A stretch of 64,000 nucleotides of DNA from Vogesella margarita (lineage in GTDB: Bacteria > Pseudomonadota > Gammaproteobacteria > Burkholderiales > Chromobacteriaceae). The first letter of the stretch is position 1; the number at the start of each line of letters is the position of its first letter. The stretch spans positions 420,540 through 484,539 of the forward strand of contig NZ_JAQQLE010000002.1 of NCBI RefSeq assembly GCF_028548475.1. The letters run 5' to 3'. Shown here piece after piece: positions 10,679 to 19,819 of the stretch. The translations under genes and the position numbers were made by a program. Below the pieces are notes generated by a model, which saw nothing but the letters and a program-made list of their open reading frames with translations, ran no database searches and was not told the origin of the DNA.

Positions 10679-11137
10679 TTACTGCATCGTGGGTTCGCCG
10701 TGCAGTGCGCACAGCAAGTCTTCGCCTAGCAGGATCGGCAGTTCCGCGCCTTGTGCCCACAGCACCATCAGTGCGGCCAGCTTGGCGGTGGGCAGGCTGA
10801 TCTCGTCGTCCGGCATCGCCAGCAGGCGGTCGATCAGCATTTCGCGCTGCGCCGGTGACAGCGCGCCGTTGGCTTCCAGGAACAGGATCAGGCCGCGGAT
10901 CTCGCCGCTGAGGCGGTCGTTTTCTTCCGCACTGAAGCAGCGGAAACCGCTGCCGTCGTCGGCGCCGTCGTAGCTGCCGTCATTGAGCTGGTTCAGGCCG
11001 TCCAGCCAGTCCAGCGCATCGCTGATTTCCTCGTTTTCAAAGCCGGCCGCCGCCAGCTGGCGACCGAGGTCGTCACGTTCCGGGCAGGCTGCAGGGTCGT
11101 TGAATTCTTCGAGAAGATAGGCGAGAACATCAAACAT
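10679..11137 (-). CDS. smg: Smg family protein (DUF494)
   Basis: A 152-residue acidic helical protein of the Smg/DUF494 family, starting MFDVLAYLLEEF, the typical family start. Function is unknown; it is very often found next to dprA and topA in beta- and gammaproteobacteria, as here. The dprA stop lies 18 bases upstream, so lysM-dprA-smg probably form one transcript ending at the terminator at 10601-10630. Confidence 0.92.
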   Translation of the reverse strand: MFDVLAYLLEEFNDPAACPERDDLGRQLAAAGFENEEISDALDWLDGLNQLNDGSYDGADDGSGFRCFSAEENDRLSGEIRGLILFLEANGALSPAQREMLIDRLLAMPDDEISLPTAKLAALMVLWAQGAELPILLGEDLLCALHGEPTMQ

Positions 11138-11155
11138 CGTTATTTAATCATCGGG

Positions 11156-12265
11156 TTAGGTGGGACGGCTTGGCGCCGGTGATCGGCGCTGGTAGCGCCC
11201 GCCGTCCAGACTTTCGATGTGTCCGGCCAGCTCAAGCTCAAGAAGCATCGCGTAAAGCTCCCCTGCCGTCAACTTGAGTCGTGCCGCCAGGGTGTCGCTG
11301 TCGACCGGGTCGTAGCCGATGGCGGCCAGCAACGGGTGTGCGTCGGCATCGCTGGCGGCGGGCGTGGCCGTGGCCTTGGCGGCGGGGGCCGCAGGCAGGC
11401 GGCCGATCTCGTCCAGCACGTCGTCGGCGCTCTCCACCAGCCGGGCGCCGTCCCGGATCAGGCGGTGGCAGCCGCGCGCCTGCGGGTTGTGGATGGAGCC
11501 GGGGATGGCCATCACGTCGCGGCCGGCTTCCAGCGCCAGTCGCGCGGTGATCAGCGAGCCGCTCTGCGGCGCGGCCTCGACCACCAGGCAGCCGCGGGCG
11601 AGGCCGGCGATGATGCGGTTGCGCTGCGGGAAGTGGCCGCCCAGGGGTGGGGTGCCGAGCGCGAACTCGGACAGGATCAGGCCGTGGCCGGCGATGCGGT
11701 GCGCCAGCTCGCGGTTGCGCGCCGGATAGACGCGGTCGATGCCGGTGCCGATCACGGCGATGGTGCTGGCCGCCTCGTGCAGCGCGCCCTCGTGCGCGGC
11801 GGCGTCGATGCCGCCGGCCAGGCCGCTGACGATGCTATAGCCGTGTGCGGCCAATCTTCGGGCAAAGTCGCGGGCATTGTCCGCGCCCTGCGGCGTGGCG
11901 TGGCGGCTGCCGACCACCGCCAGCATCGGCTGCGCGAGCAGGGCGCGTCGGCCGCGGGCGAACAGTAGCGGCGGGGCGCTGCCGGCCTCGGCCAGCTGGC
12001 ACGGGTAGTCGTCGTCGTTGAGCGTCAGCAGGTGGCAGTCTGTGCCCTCTGCCCATTGCAGCGCCGCCTCGGCGGCGCGGGCGCCGTCACCGGCGTCCAG
12101 TGCCGCCAGCGTCTTGCTGTCGAGGAGGTCGCGGAGCTGGCCGTGGCCGGCACGGCAGGCGTGGCCGGCATCGCCGAAGCGCTGCAGCAGCTGCAGGAAG
12201 CGTTGCGGGCCGATGCCGGGGGTCAGCGCCAGCGTGGCCCAGTCGAGCAGGGATTGCGGGGTCAC
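11156..12265 (-). CDS. dprA: DNA-processing protein DprA (Smf)
   Basis: A 369-residue protein that loads RecA on incoming single-stranded DNA during natural transformation. The Rossmann-type core is clear: LAVVGSRHATPQG followed by SIVSGLAGGIDAAAHEGAL, then VIGTGIDRVYPARN and a C-terminal winged-helix-like segment (LLAAIGYDPVDSDTLAARLKL). It starts with GTG, overlapping the stop of the LysM gene by four bases (GTGA), so translation is coupled. Its presence fits a naturally competent organism and is relevant to the uptake-sequence-like repeat found throughout this window. Confidence 0.95.
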   Translation of the reverse strand: MTPQSLLDWATLALTPGIGPQRFLQLLQRFGDAGHACRAGHGQLRDLLDSKTLAALDAGDGARAAEAALQWAEGTDCHLLTLNDDDYPCQLAEAGSAPPLLFARGRRALLAQPMLAVVGSRHATPQGADNARDFARRLAAHGYSIVSGLAGGIDAAAHEGALHEAASTIAVIGTGIDRVYPARNRELAHRIAGHGLILSEFALGTPPLGGHFPQRNRIIAGLARGCLVVEAAPQSGSLITARLALEAGRDVMAIPGSIHNPQARGCHRLIRDGARLVESADDVLDEIGRLPAAPAAKATATPAASDADAHPLLAAIGYDPVDSDTLAARLKLTAGELYAMLLELELAGHIESLDGGRYQRRSPAPSRPT

Positions 12266-13278
12266 GGTTGCGCGATGCGGTCCTTGATCATGATCGGTTG
12301 GGTGGCGTCCAGCACCAGCGCGTAGGACGCCTTGTTGAACACGCGGAACACGATCAGGCGGCCGACTTTCTCGCTGGGCAGGGTGACCTGCTGCTTCTTG
12401 TCGACGCTGATCTGGCGCGGTGCGCGGTAGACGCCGAACACGTGGCCGACCTCGACGCCGTCACGCGCGCCGCGGTTGATCAGCACGTTGAACTGCTGGC
12501 CGATCTCGTTGACACCGGCGTAGCTGGTGACGATGCGGCCTTCCAGCTCCGGCGGCGGCTCGTGCGGGGTGTAGTTGAGCAGCGGTGCGGGCAGGCTCTT
12601 CAGCAGGTGGTCGCCGACCAGCACTTCTTCCGCGATCTTGCGCACGCTGAGGGTGGACACCTCGTCCAGCTTGTCAACCATCAGGTCGCCGCCGTAGGTG
12701 GCCTCGTGGCCGAGCACCTCGCCGCTGTCCGGATCGGTGATGGTGCGCCCCAGGCGGTAGGCCTGCCACAGGCCGCCGGCATCCAGCCCCTGGCTGTAGG
12801 CGCGGTCGGTGGTGGACAGGATCACGCGGTTGTCGGGGCCGGCGATGATCTTGGGCGATTGCAGGTAGCTGGCCTCGTCCTCGATCAGCAGCGGGCGCTT
12901 GAGGAAGGGGTCGATGATCTTGGCCGGGATGGTGGGAATGGCGCTGTCCAGCTGCTCGGCGCGCACCTGCGGCGACAGCTTGACCACGCGCAGCGCGCTG
13001 CGGTCCAGGCGCAGGCGCGGCTTGCCGTCGACCATCTCCAGGTACAGCACGTTGCCGGGGTAGATCCAGTGCGGGTTTTTCACCTCGTCGCGGTTCATGT
13101 TCCACAGCTGCGGCCATTTCCACGGCGCGGTCAGGTAGCGACCGGAGATATCCCACAGCGTGTCGCCGCGCTTGACCACGTAGCGTTGCGGCGCATCCGG
13201 CCGCAGTTGCAGGGTGTCGGCAAATGCGGCGGTGGACAGGCCCAGCGCGAGGATGAGCGGTATAATAGGTTTAAACAT
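12262..13278 (-). CDS. LysM-domain exported protein
   Basis: A 338-residue protein with a signal peptide (MFKPIIPLILALGLSTAAFA) and one LysM module right after it (YVVKRGDTLWDISGRYL, W-K-W-P-Q, HWIYPGNVL), so it probably binds peptidoglycan in the periplasm. The rest of the chain has no domain I recognise. Proteins of this type sit beside dprA in many betaproteobacteria. The ATG at 13278 is chosen because the signal peptide begins there; the ORF is open nine codons further up. Divergent from def. Confidence 0.9.
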   Translation of the reverse strand: MFKPIIPLILALGLSTAAFADTLQLRPDAPQRYVVKRGDTLWDISGRYLTAPWKWPQLWNMNRDEVKNPHWIYPGNVLYLEMVDGKPRLRLDRSALRVVKLSPQVRAEQLDSAIPTIPAKIIDPFLKRPLLIEDEASYLQSPKIIAGPDNRVILSTTDRAYSQGLDAGGLWQAYRLGRTITDPDSGEVLGHEATYGGDLMVDKLDEVSTLSVRKIAEEVLVGDHLLKSLPAPLLNYTPHEPPPELEGRIVTSYAGVNEIGQQFNVLINRGARDGVEVGHVFGVYRAPRQISVDKKQQVTLPSEKVGRLIVFRVFNKASYALVLDATQPIMIKDRIAQP

Positions 13279-13392
13279 TGATGAATGACCCCACCTGACC
13301 GGCACTGGCTCAGTAATTTATAGTGAAACCGGATGCTGGCAACATTATCGTTGCCTGTCACGGCATCCTACAACTGGAATAACGGTTTGATT

Positions 13393-13896
13393 ATGGCACT
13401 GCTCAACATTCTGCATTATCCCGACCCGCGCCTGCACAAGGTTGCGCAACCGGTAACCAGCTTCGACAGCGCGCTGCAGCAGCAGATCGACAATATGTTC
13501 GAGACCATGTACGAGGCCAAGGGCATCGGCCTCGCGGCGACGCAGGTGGACTTCCACCAGCGCCTGATCGTGATCGATATCTCCGAGGACCGCAACGAGC
13601 CGCGCGTGTTCATCAACCCGGAGTTCCTGCAAAAGGACGGCGAGACGGTGTACGAGGAAGGCTGCCTGTCGGTGCCCGGCATCTACGACAAGGTGACCCG
13701 CGCCGAGCACGTCAAGGTGCGTGCGCAGGACGCGAAGGGGGCGTTCTTCGAGCTGGAGACCGGCGGCCTGCTGGCGATCTGCCTGCAGCACGAGGTGGAC
13801 CACCTCGACGGCAAGGTGTTCGTCGAATACCTGTCCGACCTGAAGCAGAACCGCATCCGCACCAAGCTGAAAAAGCGCGAGAAGCACACCCTGTAA
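13393..13896 (+). CDS. def: Peptide deformylase
   Basis: A 167-residue iron-dependent enzyme that removes the formyl group from the N-terminal methionine of new proteins. All three signature motifs are present: [15 protein letters not shown] and QHEVDHLDG. The ATG at 13393 begins the canonical [14 protein letters not shown]; the frame is open 20 codons above. Next gene is fmt, whose product adds the formyl group; the two are separated by a palindromic GTTGGCCGCA repeat (13900-13919). Confidence 0.96.
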   Translation: MALLNILHYPDPRLHKVAQPVTSFDSALQQQIDNMFETMYEAKGIGLAATQVDFHQRLIVIDISEDRNEPRVFINPEFLQKDGETVYEEGCLSVPGIYDKVTRAEHVKVRAQDAKGAFFELETGGLLAICLQHEVDHLDGKVFVEYLSDLKQNRIRTKLKKREKHTL

Positions 13897-13899
13897 GCG

Positions 13900-13919
13900 T
13901 GCGGCCAACGTTGGCCGCA
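13900..13919. repeat. Perfect 20-bp palindrome of two GTTGGCCGCA repeats between def and fmt
   Basis: Identical to the palindrome at 8152-8171. It lies three bases after the def stop, within an operon rather than at its end, so it is unlikely to be a full terminator. Confidence 0.9.
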
Positions 13920-13969
13920 GTCCGATGCGGGGCACGCCAGTCGTGCCCCGTCGCATTTGAGGATTCCCG

Positions 13970-14890
13970 ATGAAACTGATTTTTGCCGGCACCCCGGTAT
14001 TCGCCGCCGCCGCCTTGCAGGCGCTGATTGACGCCGGCCACGACATCGCGCTGGTACTGACGCAGCCGGATCGCCCGGCCGGGCGCGGCATGAAGCTGAA
14101 GCCCAGCCCGGTGAAGGAGCTGGCGCTCAAGCACGGCCTGCGCGTGGAGCAGCCGCTGACGCTGAAGACGCCGGACGCGCAGGCGCTGGTGGCCGAGGTG
14201 CAGGCCGAAGCGATGGTGGTGGCCGCCTACGGCCTGCTGTTGCCCAAGGCGGTGCTGGACATGCCGGCGCGCGGTTGCCTGAACATCCACGCCTCGCTGC
14301 TGCCGCGCTGGCGCGGTGCGGCGCCGATCCAGCGCGCCATCCTCGCCGGTGACGCGGAAACCGGCATCACCATCATGCAGATGGACGTCGGCCTCGATAC
14401 CGGCGACATGCTGAGCATCCACCCGCTGCCGATTGCCGCCGACGACTCCGCCGCCAGCCTGCACGACAAGCTGGCCGCACTCGGTGCCGAGGCCATCGTC
14501 GGTACCCTGGCGCGGCTGGATGCCTGTGTGGCCCGAAAACAGCCGGAAGAGGGCGTCACCTACGCCGCCAAGCTGAGCAAGGAAGAAGCGCGCATCGACT
14601 GGATGCAGCCGGCGGCCGACATCGCCCGCGCCATCCGCGCCTACAACCCGGCGCCGGGCGCGCACACGCTCTTGGGCGGCGAGGCGCTGAAGCTGTGGCA
14701 GGCGCACGCCGTCGCCGGCACGGCGCCGGCCGGTGAAGTGCTGCGTGCCGACGCCGACGGCGTGGTGGTCGGCACAGGTAGCGGTCTGCTGGTGCTGACC
14801 CAGCTGCAGGCCGCCGGCGGCAAAAGGTTGGCCGCACGCGACTTTGTCGCCGGGCGCGGCGCGCTGGCGGGAACCCTGCTCGGGGCTTGA
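13970..14890 (+). CDS. fmt: Methionyl-tRNA formyltransferase
   Basis: A 306-residue enzyme that formylates initiator Met-tRNA using 10-formyl-tetrahydrofolate. The N-terminal Rossmann domain begins [34 protein letters not shown] carries the catalytic His and the SLLPRWRG tRNA-handling motif, and the C-terminal OB-like domain follows (about 205-306). One GTTGGCCGCA copy lies inside the gene (14827-14836), read AGG TTG GCC GCA. Ribosome site GAGGATTC precedes the ATG. Confidence 0.96.
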   Translation: MKLIFAGTPVFAAAALQALIDAGHDIALVLTQPDRPAGRGMKLKPSPVKELALKHGLRVEQPLTLKTPDAQALVAEVQAEAMVVAAYGLLLPKAVLDMPARGCLNIHASLLPRWRGAAPIQRAILAGDAETGITIMQMDVGLDTGDMLSIHPLPIAADDSAASLHDKLAALGAEAIVGTLARLDACVARKQPEEGVTYAAKLSKEEARIDWMQPAADIARAIRAYNPAPGAHTLLGGEALKLWQAHAVAGTAPAGEVLRADADGVVVGTGSGLLVLTQLQAAGGKRLAARDFVAGRGALAGTLLGA

Positions 14891-14947
14891 TATTCCAATG
14901 CCGATGGCCCCATATCGGGAACATGGGCTTGTAAAAAGGAGGACGCG

Positions 14948-15802
14948 ATGGGCTTTAACTGGCTGAAAACCACCATCCTGATGGCGGCGATCGTGGCGCT
15001 GTTCGGGATGATAGGCGGCATGATCGGGGGCCAGAGCGGCATGCTGCTGGCGCTCTTGTTCGGCGGCGCGATGAACGTGTTTGCCTACTGGAACTCCGAC
15101 AAAATGGTGTTGCGCATGTACAACGCGCAGGAGGTCGACGCCCGCACCGCGCCGGAGCTGTACAACATGGTGGCCGAGCTGGCGCAGCGCGCGCAGATGC
15201 CGATGCCGCGGGTGTACGTGATCCACGAGGAGCAGCCGAACGCGTTCGCCACCGGCCGTAATCCGGAGCACGCTGCGGTGGCGGCCACCACTGGCATCAT
15301 GCGCATGCTGGACTACCGCGAGCTGCGCGGCGTGATGGCGCACGAGCTGGCCCACGTCAGGCACCGCGACACGCTGATCTCCACCATCAGCGCCACCATG
15401 GCCGGTGCCATCTCGGCGCTGGCCAACTTCGCGATGTTCTTCGGCGGTCGCGACGAGGAAGGGCGCCCGGCCAACCCGATCGCCAGCATCGCGGTGGCGC
15501 TGCTGGCACCGTTGGCGGCCAGCCTGATCCAGATGGCGATCTCTCGCGCACGCGAATTCGAGGCCGACCGTGGCGGCGCCGAAATCAGTGGCGATCCGCT
15601 GGCGCTGGCCAGCGCGCTGCAGAAGATCGAGTACTACGCGCAGGGCCGCATCATGCCGGCGGCCGAGGCGCATCCGGAAACGGCGCAGATGATGATCATC
15701 AACCCACTGTCCGGTGGCGGCCTCGGCAGCCTGTTCCGCACCCACCCGCACACCGAGGAGCGCATTGCCCGCCTCAATCAGATAGCGCGCAACGGTCGCT
15801 GA
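14948..15802 (+). CDS. htpX: Membrane zinc metalloprotease HtpX
   Basis: A 284-residue M48 protease that degrades misfolded inner-membrane proteins. Two N-terminal membrane helices (about 5-25 and 30-50), the zinc motif [12 protein letters not shown], further hydrophobic segments around 150-190, and the third ligand region [12 protein letters not shown]. Length and layout match E. coli HtpX. An AAAAGGAGG ribosome site lies just upstream. It ends at a strong hairpin (15830-15864). Confidence 0.95.
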   Translation: MGFNWLKTTILMAAIVALFGMIGGMIGGQSGMLLALLFGGAMNVFAYWNSDKMVLRMYNAQEVDARTAPELYNMVAELAQRAQMPMPRVYVIHEEQPNAFATGRNPEHAAVAATTGIMRMLDYRELRGVMAHELAHVRHRDTLISTISATMAGAISALANFAMFFGGRDEEGRPANPIASIAVALLAPLAASLIQMAISRAREFEADRGGAEISGDPLALASALQKIEYYAQGRIMPAAEAHPETAQMMIINPLSGGGLGSLFRTHPHTEERIARLNQIARNGR

Positions 15803-15829
15803 CCGGTATCATTGCACCATTATTTAAAA

Positions 15830-15864
15830 CGGCCACCGTTCCCTGTGCGAACGGTGGCCGGTTT
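15830..15864 (+). terminator. Hairpin after htpX
   Basis: A 12-bp perfect stem CGGCCACCGTTC / GAACGGTGGCCG with a 7-base loop and a short GTTT tail. A preceding AAAA makes it usable on the minus strand too. Confidence 0.7.
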
Positions 15865-15886
15865 CATTGGAAAGAACCAGACTGAC

Positions 15887-17134
15887 ATGCATCGAATCCA
15901 GGAGTTGGCCGCGGGCATCATCGCGCGTGTAGAAGAAGGGCGTACCCTGACCGAGGCGCTGGGCAATATCCAGCGCAGCGAGACCCTGACGCCCGGCGAG
16001 CGCGGCGCGCTGCAGGACATCGCTTACGGCAGCCTGCGCAATCTCGGCCAGTTGCGCTTCATCCTGCGGGCACTGGTGCCCAAGCCGCTGCCGGCGGTGG
16101 ATGTCGAGCGCCTGCTGCTGGTGGCGCTGTACCAGCTGATCCACACCCGCGCCGCGCCGTACGCGGTGGTCGACCAGGCGGTGACGCTGGCGCAGGACCT
16201 GGCCGCCGGCCGCCTCAAGGGCCTGGTTAACGGCGTGCTGCGCAACTTCCTGCGCAACAAGGATCAGCTGCTGGCCGATGCCCAGGCCGACAACGAGGCG
16301 CGCTACAACCACCCACGCTGGTGGGTGCAGAAGGTGCGCGCCGCCTATCCGACGCGCTGGACCGACATCCTGGAAAAGAGCAACCGCCATCCGCCGATGA
16401 CGCTGCGCATCAACCGCCGTCACGGCACCGCCGCCGCCTACGTCGAGACGCTGCAGGCGTCCGGTCGCGGCGCCAAGGCGCTCGGCGACTACGCGGTGAA
16501 GCTGGATGCACCGTGCAATGTGCGCGACCTGCCGGGTTTTGCCGAAGGCCGCGTGTCGGTGCAGGACTTCGGCGCGCAACAGGCGGCGCTGCGGCTGGAG
16601 GTCGCCGATGGCATGCGGGTGCTGGACGCCTGCGCCGCCCCCGGCGGCAAGAGCGGTCATTTGCTGGAGTTGGCCGACATTCAGCTCACCGCGCTGGACA
16701 TCGACGCGACACGGCTGGAACGGGTGGCCGAGAACCTGGCGCGCCTGCAGCTGACGGCCACGTTGGCCGCAGCCGATGCCGCCAAGCCGGACAGCTGGTG
16801 GGACGGCGTGCCGTTCGACCGCATCCTCGCCGACGTGCCGTGCTCGGCCAGTGGCGTGGTGCGCCGCAATCCTGACATCAAGTGGCTGCGCCGGCCGGAA
16901 GACTTCGCCGCGCTGGGGCAGCAACAGGCGGCGATGGTGGACGCGCTGTGGCCGCTGCTGGCCCGCGGCGGCAAGCTGCTGTACGCCACCTGCTCGATCA
17001 TGCCGGAAGAGAACCAGCAACAGCTGGACGCCTTCCTGCAGCGTCATCCGGATGCACGCCTGGCCGGCTCCGAACAACTCTTGCCTTCGGCAGACCATGA
17101 CGGCTTCTATTACGCGCTGCTGGAAAAAGCTTAA
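15887..17134 (+). CDS. rsmB: 16S rRNA m5C967 methyltransferase
   Basis: A 415-residue SAM-dependent methyltransferase acting on C967 of 16S rRNA. The N-terminal NusB-like domain (about 1-140) is followed by the catalytic domain with the SAM loop DACAAPGGKSGHLLE, the DVPCSASGV motif with one catalytic Cys, and LYATCSIMPEEN with the second. The ATG at 15887 (MHRIQELAA) is chosen; the frame extends 25 codons up into the htpX terminator. Position after def-fmt is classical. One GTTGGCCGCA copy inside (16762-16771). Confidence 0.94.
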   Translation: MHRIQELAAGIIARVEEGRTLTEALGNIQRSETLTPGERGALQDIAYGSLRNLGQLRFILRALVPKPLPAVDVERLLLVALYQLIHTRAAPYAVVDQAVTLAQDLAAGRLKGLVNGVLRNFLRNKDQLLADAQADNEARYNHPRWWVQKVRAAYPTRWTDILEKSNRHPPMTLRINRRHGTAAAYVETLQASGRGAKALGDYAVKLDAPCNVRDLPGFAEGRVSVQDFGAQQAALRLEVADGMRVLDACAAPGGKSGHLLELADIQLTALDIDATRLERVAENLARLQLTATLAAADAAKPDSWWDGVPFDRILADVPCSASGVVRRNPDIKWLRRPEDFAALGQQQAAMVDALWPLLARGGKLLYATCSIMPEENQQQLDAFLQRHPDARLAGSEQLLPSADHDGFYYALLEKA

Positions 17135-17708
17135 GCAACGGCTGTTGCTGCTCGCCAGCCTGCTGCTGCTGATGCAGGCCGGGCTGTGCCACGCCGCCGA
17201 CGGTATCGTGGCGCAGCGACTGCAGCTGGAGGCGCAGGACGGCGCACTCAGCGTGGCCAGCCGTTACCGCATCACGCTGCCCGCGCAACTGCAGCAGGCG
17301 CTGCAGCAGGGCGTGCCGCTGACCTTCCGCCTGACCTTCGAGCTGACGCGGCCGCGCAGCTCGGCTTACTGGCTGCAGCTGTCGCGCTGGTTCGAGCCGA
17401 CCGCCAGCCTCAGCTTCAAACTGAGCTACTACGGGCTCACCGGCCGCTACCGTGTCACCATCGGCGGCCTGTCCAAGAACTACGCCTCGCTCGACGAGGC
17501 GCTGGCCGCGGTCGGCAGCATCGCCGGCTGGAAGGTGATGGACATCGCCGACTGGTCGCCGGTGGAACAGCAACAGCTGCGCGGCCGGCTGCGGCTGGCG
17601 CTGGACCTCGGCCAGCTGCCGCGCCCGTTCCAGCTGAACGCGCTGGGCGCCGATGACTGGGCGATGGATTCCGGCTGGAACGGCATCGCCCCGTCGGGAG
17701 GCAACTGA
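17097..17708 (+). CDS. DUF4390 exported protein upstream of ntrY
   Basis: A 203-residue protein with a leucine-rich signal peptide ending at CHA (about residue 33), matching the DUF4390 family that sits between rsmB and ntrY in many betaproteobacteria. The ATG at 17097 overlaps the end of rsmB by 38 bases; I chose it because the only in-frame downstream ATG falls inside the hydrophobic core. Its stop overlaps the ntrY start by one base (TGATG). Function unknown; the conserved position suggests a link to the NtrY sensor. Confidence 0.85.
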   Translation: MTASITRCWKKLKQRLLLLASLLLLMQAGLCHAADGIVAQRLQLEAQDGALSVASRYRITLPAQLQQALQQGVPLTFRLTFELTRPRSSAYWLQLSRWFEPTASLSFKLSYYGLTGRYRVTIGGLSKNYASLDEALAAVGSIAGWKVMDIADWSPVEQQQLRGRLRLALDLGQLPRPFQLNALGADDWAMDSGWNGIAPSGGN

Positions 17709-19819
17709 TGCGCTATCCCGTCATCGCCACCGCCTTCGGCTTCGTGCTGCTGTACCTGCTGGCGATTTCCACCGGCAACACCTCCAAGCTGGCCGAGTAC
17801 TACTGGTGGGTGTTCGGCCTCAACGCTTTCGGCCTGGCCGGCCTGCTGGCGGTGGTGGCGCGGCAGATGCTGCGTCTGCGCCGGCGGGTGAAGAGCCGCG
17901 AGTTCGGCGCCAAGCTGACGCAGAAGCTGGTGGTGATGTTCACCCTGATCGCGCTGCTGCCGGGCATGCTGGTGTTCACCGTCTCCGCACAGTTCCTGAC
18001 GCGCAGTATCGAAAGCTGGTTCAACGTCGAGGTGGAAAACGCGCTCGACCGCGGGCTGGAGCTGGGGCGCAACGCGCTCGGCTTCGTGCTGTCCGATCTG
18101 GGCCGCAAGTCGCGGCTGGTGGCGCGCGACATCGCCGACTACGGCGAGCACAGCCTCAACAGCCAGCTGCTGCGCATGCGCGAGCAGCTGGGGGTGCAGG
18201 AAATCGCGGTGTACAGCCAGCAGGGGCGCCTGCTGAGCTTTGCCGGGCCGGACGACGTGCGCTACCTGCCGAGGGCGCCGGACCCGGACGTGTTGCGCAG
18301 CCTGCGCCAGCGCAAGAGCCACGAGATCATCGACAGCGCGCCCGACGGCACGCTGGAGCTGAAGGTGCTGCTGTCCTACCGCAGCTACGCCAACGACCAG
18401 ACCCAGATCATCCAGATCATCCAGCCGGCGCCGGTGGACATTGCCCGCGACGCCGAGCTGATCGAGGACGCGCGTGCCGAGTACCGGCAGCTGGTGCTGT
18501 CGCGTGACGGCCTGAAAACCTTCTACATGCTGACGTTGGCGCTGGTGTTCCTGCTGGCGCTGACTGCGGCGCTGGCGTTCGCGCTGTTCATCTCCGAGCG
18601 CCTGTCGGCGCCGCTGTCGGAGCTGGCCGCCGGTACCCGCGCGGTGGCGCAGGGCGACTTTTCCAAGCGCCATCCGGTGTACCGCAAGGACGAGCTGGGC
18701 ATCCTGACCACCATGTTCAACCGCATGACGCAGCAGCTGGACGAGGCGCGACTGACCGCCGACGAGAGCCGGCGCCAGCTGGAGTCCGGCAAGCTGTACC
18801 TGGAGAGTATCCTCGCCAACCTGTCGACCGGGGTGATCGCCTTCGACTACAACTGGCAGCTGCGCGCGGCCAACACCAGTGCCTCGCGCATTCTCGGCGT
18901 CGACTTCGGCGAGTTGTCCGGCCACGAGCTGCAGGTGTGGCCGGTGCTGCGCCCGGAGCTGTCGCCGCTGGTGGAGACCATCCTGCGCGAGGCGGCGACC
19001 ACCAATCCGCACGACTGGCAGCAGCAGATCGACTACCTCGGCGCACAGGGGCCGCGCCAGCTGGTGGCGCGCGGTGCCATCCTGCCGGAACAGCCGGCCA
19101 CCGGCTACGTGGTGGTGTTCGACGATATTACCGAGCTGGGGCGCGCGCAGCGCGATGCGGCTTGGGGCGAGGTGGCGAAACGGCTGGCGCACGAGATCCG
19201 CAACCCGCTGACGCCGATCCAGTTGTCGGCGGAACGGCTGGCGATGAAGCTGGCCGACAAGCTGCAGCCGTCGGATGCCGAAATGCTGAAGCGCGCCACC
19301 GATACCATCATCAAACAGGTGACCGCGCTGAAGGGAATGGTCGACGCTTTCCGCGATTACGCGCGGGCGCCGAAGATCAAACTGGTCAAACTGGAGCTGA
19401 ATACGCTGCTGCGCGAGGTGCTGGTGCTGTACGAAAGTAACCCCGCACTGAAGGTGGATTTAAGCCTGCAACCCTTGCCAGTCATGGGGGATGCGGCTTT
19501 GCTGCGCCAGGTGCTGCACAATCTTTTGCAGAACGCACAAGATGCAATCCTTGACGCTGACATCCCGATGATTCAAATTAGCACCCGACTAGAAGGAAGG
19601 AACGTGCTCGTCTGCGTAGAGGACAACGGTGTTGGCTTCAGTCCGGACATCCTTCCCCGTGCGTTTGAGCCTTATGTAACCAACAAGGCCAAGGGGACAG
19701 GATTGGGGCTGGCCGTGGTGAAAAAGATAGTGGAGGAACACCATGGACAGATCACCCTTGCCAATGCACAGAGCGGCGGTGCGCGCATCCTTCTCACCCT
19801 GCCCTTGCTGGAGGCTTAA
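17708..19819 (+). CDS. ntrY: NtrY-family membrane sensor histidine kinase
   Basis: A 703-residue kinase. N-terminal membrane helices (about 5-20, 33-50, 73-95), a periplasmic region to about 270, another helix near 275-297, HAMP about 298-350, PAS about 365-480, HisKA with RLAHEIRNPLTPIQL (phospho-accepting His about 495), and HATPase_c with LLQNAQDAI, EDNGVGF and GTGLGLAVVKKI. Layout matches NtrY. Forms an operon with the DUF4390 gene before and ntrX after, each joined by a one-base stop/start overlap, implying tight coupling. Confidence 0.93.
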   Translation: MRYPVIATAFGFVLLYLLAISTGNTSKLAEYYWWVFGLNAFGLAGLLAVVARQMLRLRRRVKSREFGAKLTQKLVVMFTLIALLPGMLVFTVSAQFLTRSIESWFNVEVENALDRGLELGRNALGFVLSDLGRKSRLVARDIADYGEHSLNSQLLRMREQLGVQEIAVYSQQGRLLSFAGPDDVRYLPRAPDPDVLRSLRQRKSHEIIDSAPDGTLELKVLLSYRSYANDQTQIIQIIQPAPVDIARDAELIEDARAEYRQLVLSRDGLKTFYMLTLALVFLLALTAALAFALFISERLSAPLSELAAGTRAVAQGDFSKRHPVYRKDELGILTTMFNRMTQQLDEARLTADESRRQLESGKLYLESILANLSTGVIAFDYNWQLRAANTSASRILGVDFGELSGHELQVWPVLRPELSPLVETILREAATTNPHDWQQQIDYLGAQGPRQLVARGAILPEQPATGYVVVFDDITELGRAQRDAAWGEVAKRLAHEIRNPLTPIQLSAERLAMKLADKLQPSDAEMLKRATDTIIKQVTALKGMVDAFRDYARAPKIKLVKLELNTLLREVLVLYESNPALKVDLSLQPLPVMGDAALLRQVLHNLLQNAQDAILDADIPMIQISTRLEGRNVLVCVEDNGVGFSPDILPRAFEPYVTNKAKGTGLGLAVVKKIVEEHHGQITLANAQSGGARILLTLPLLEA

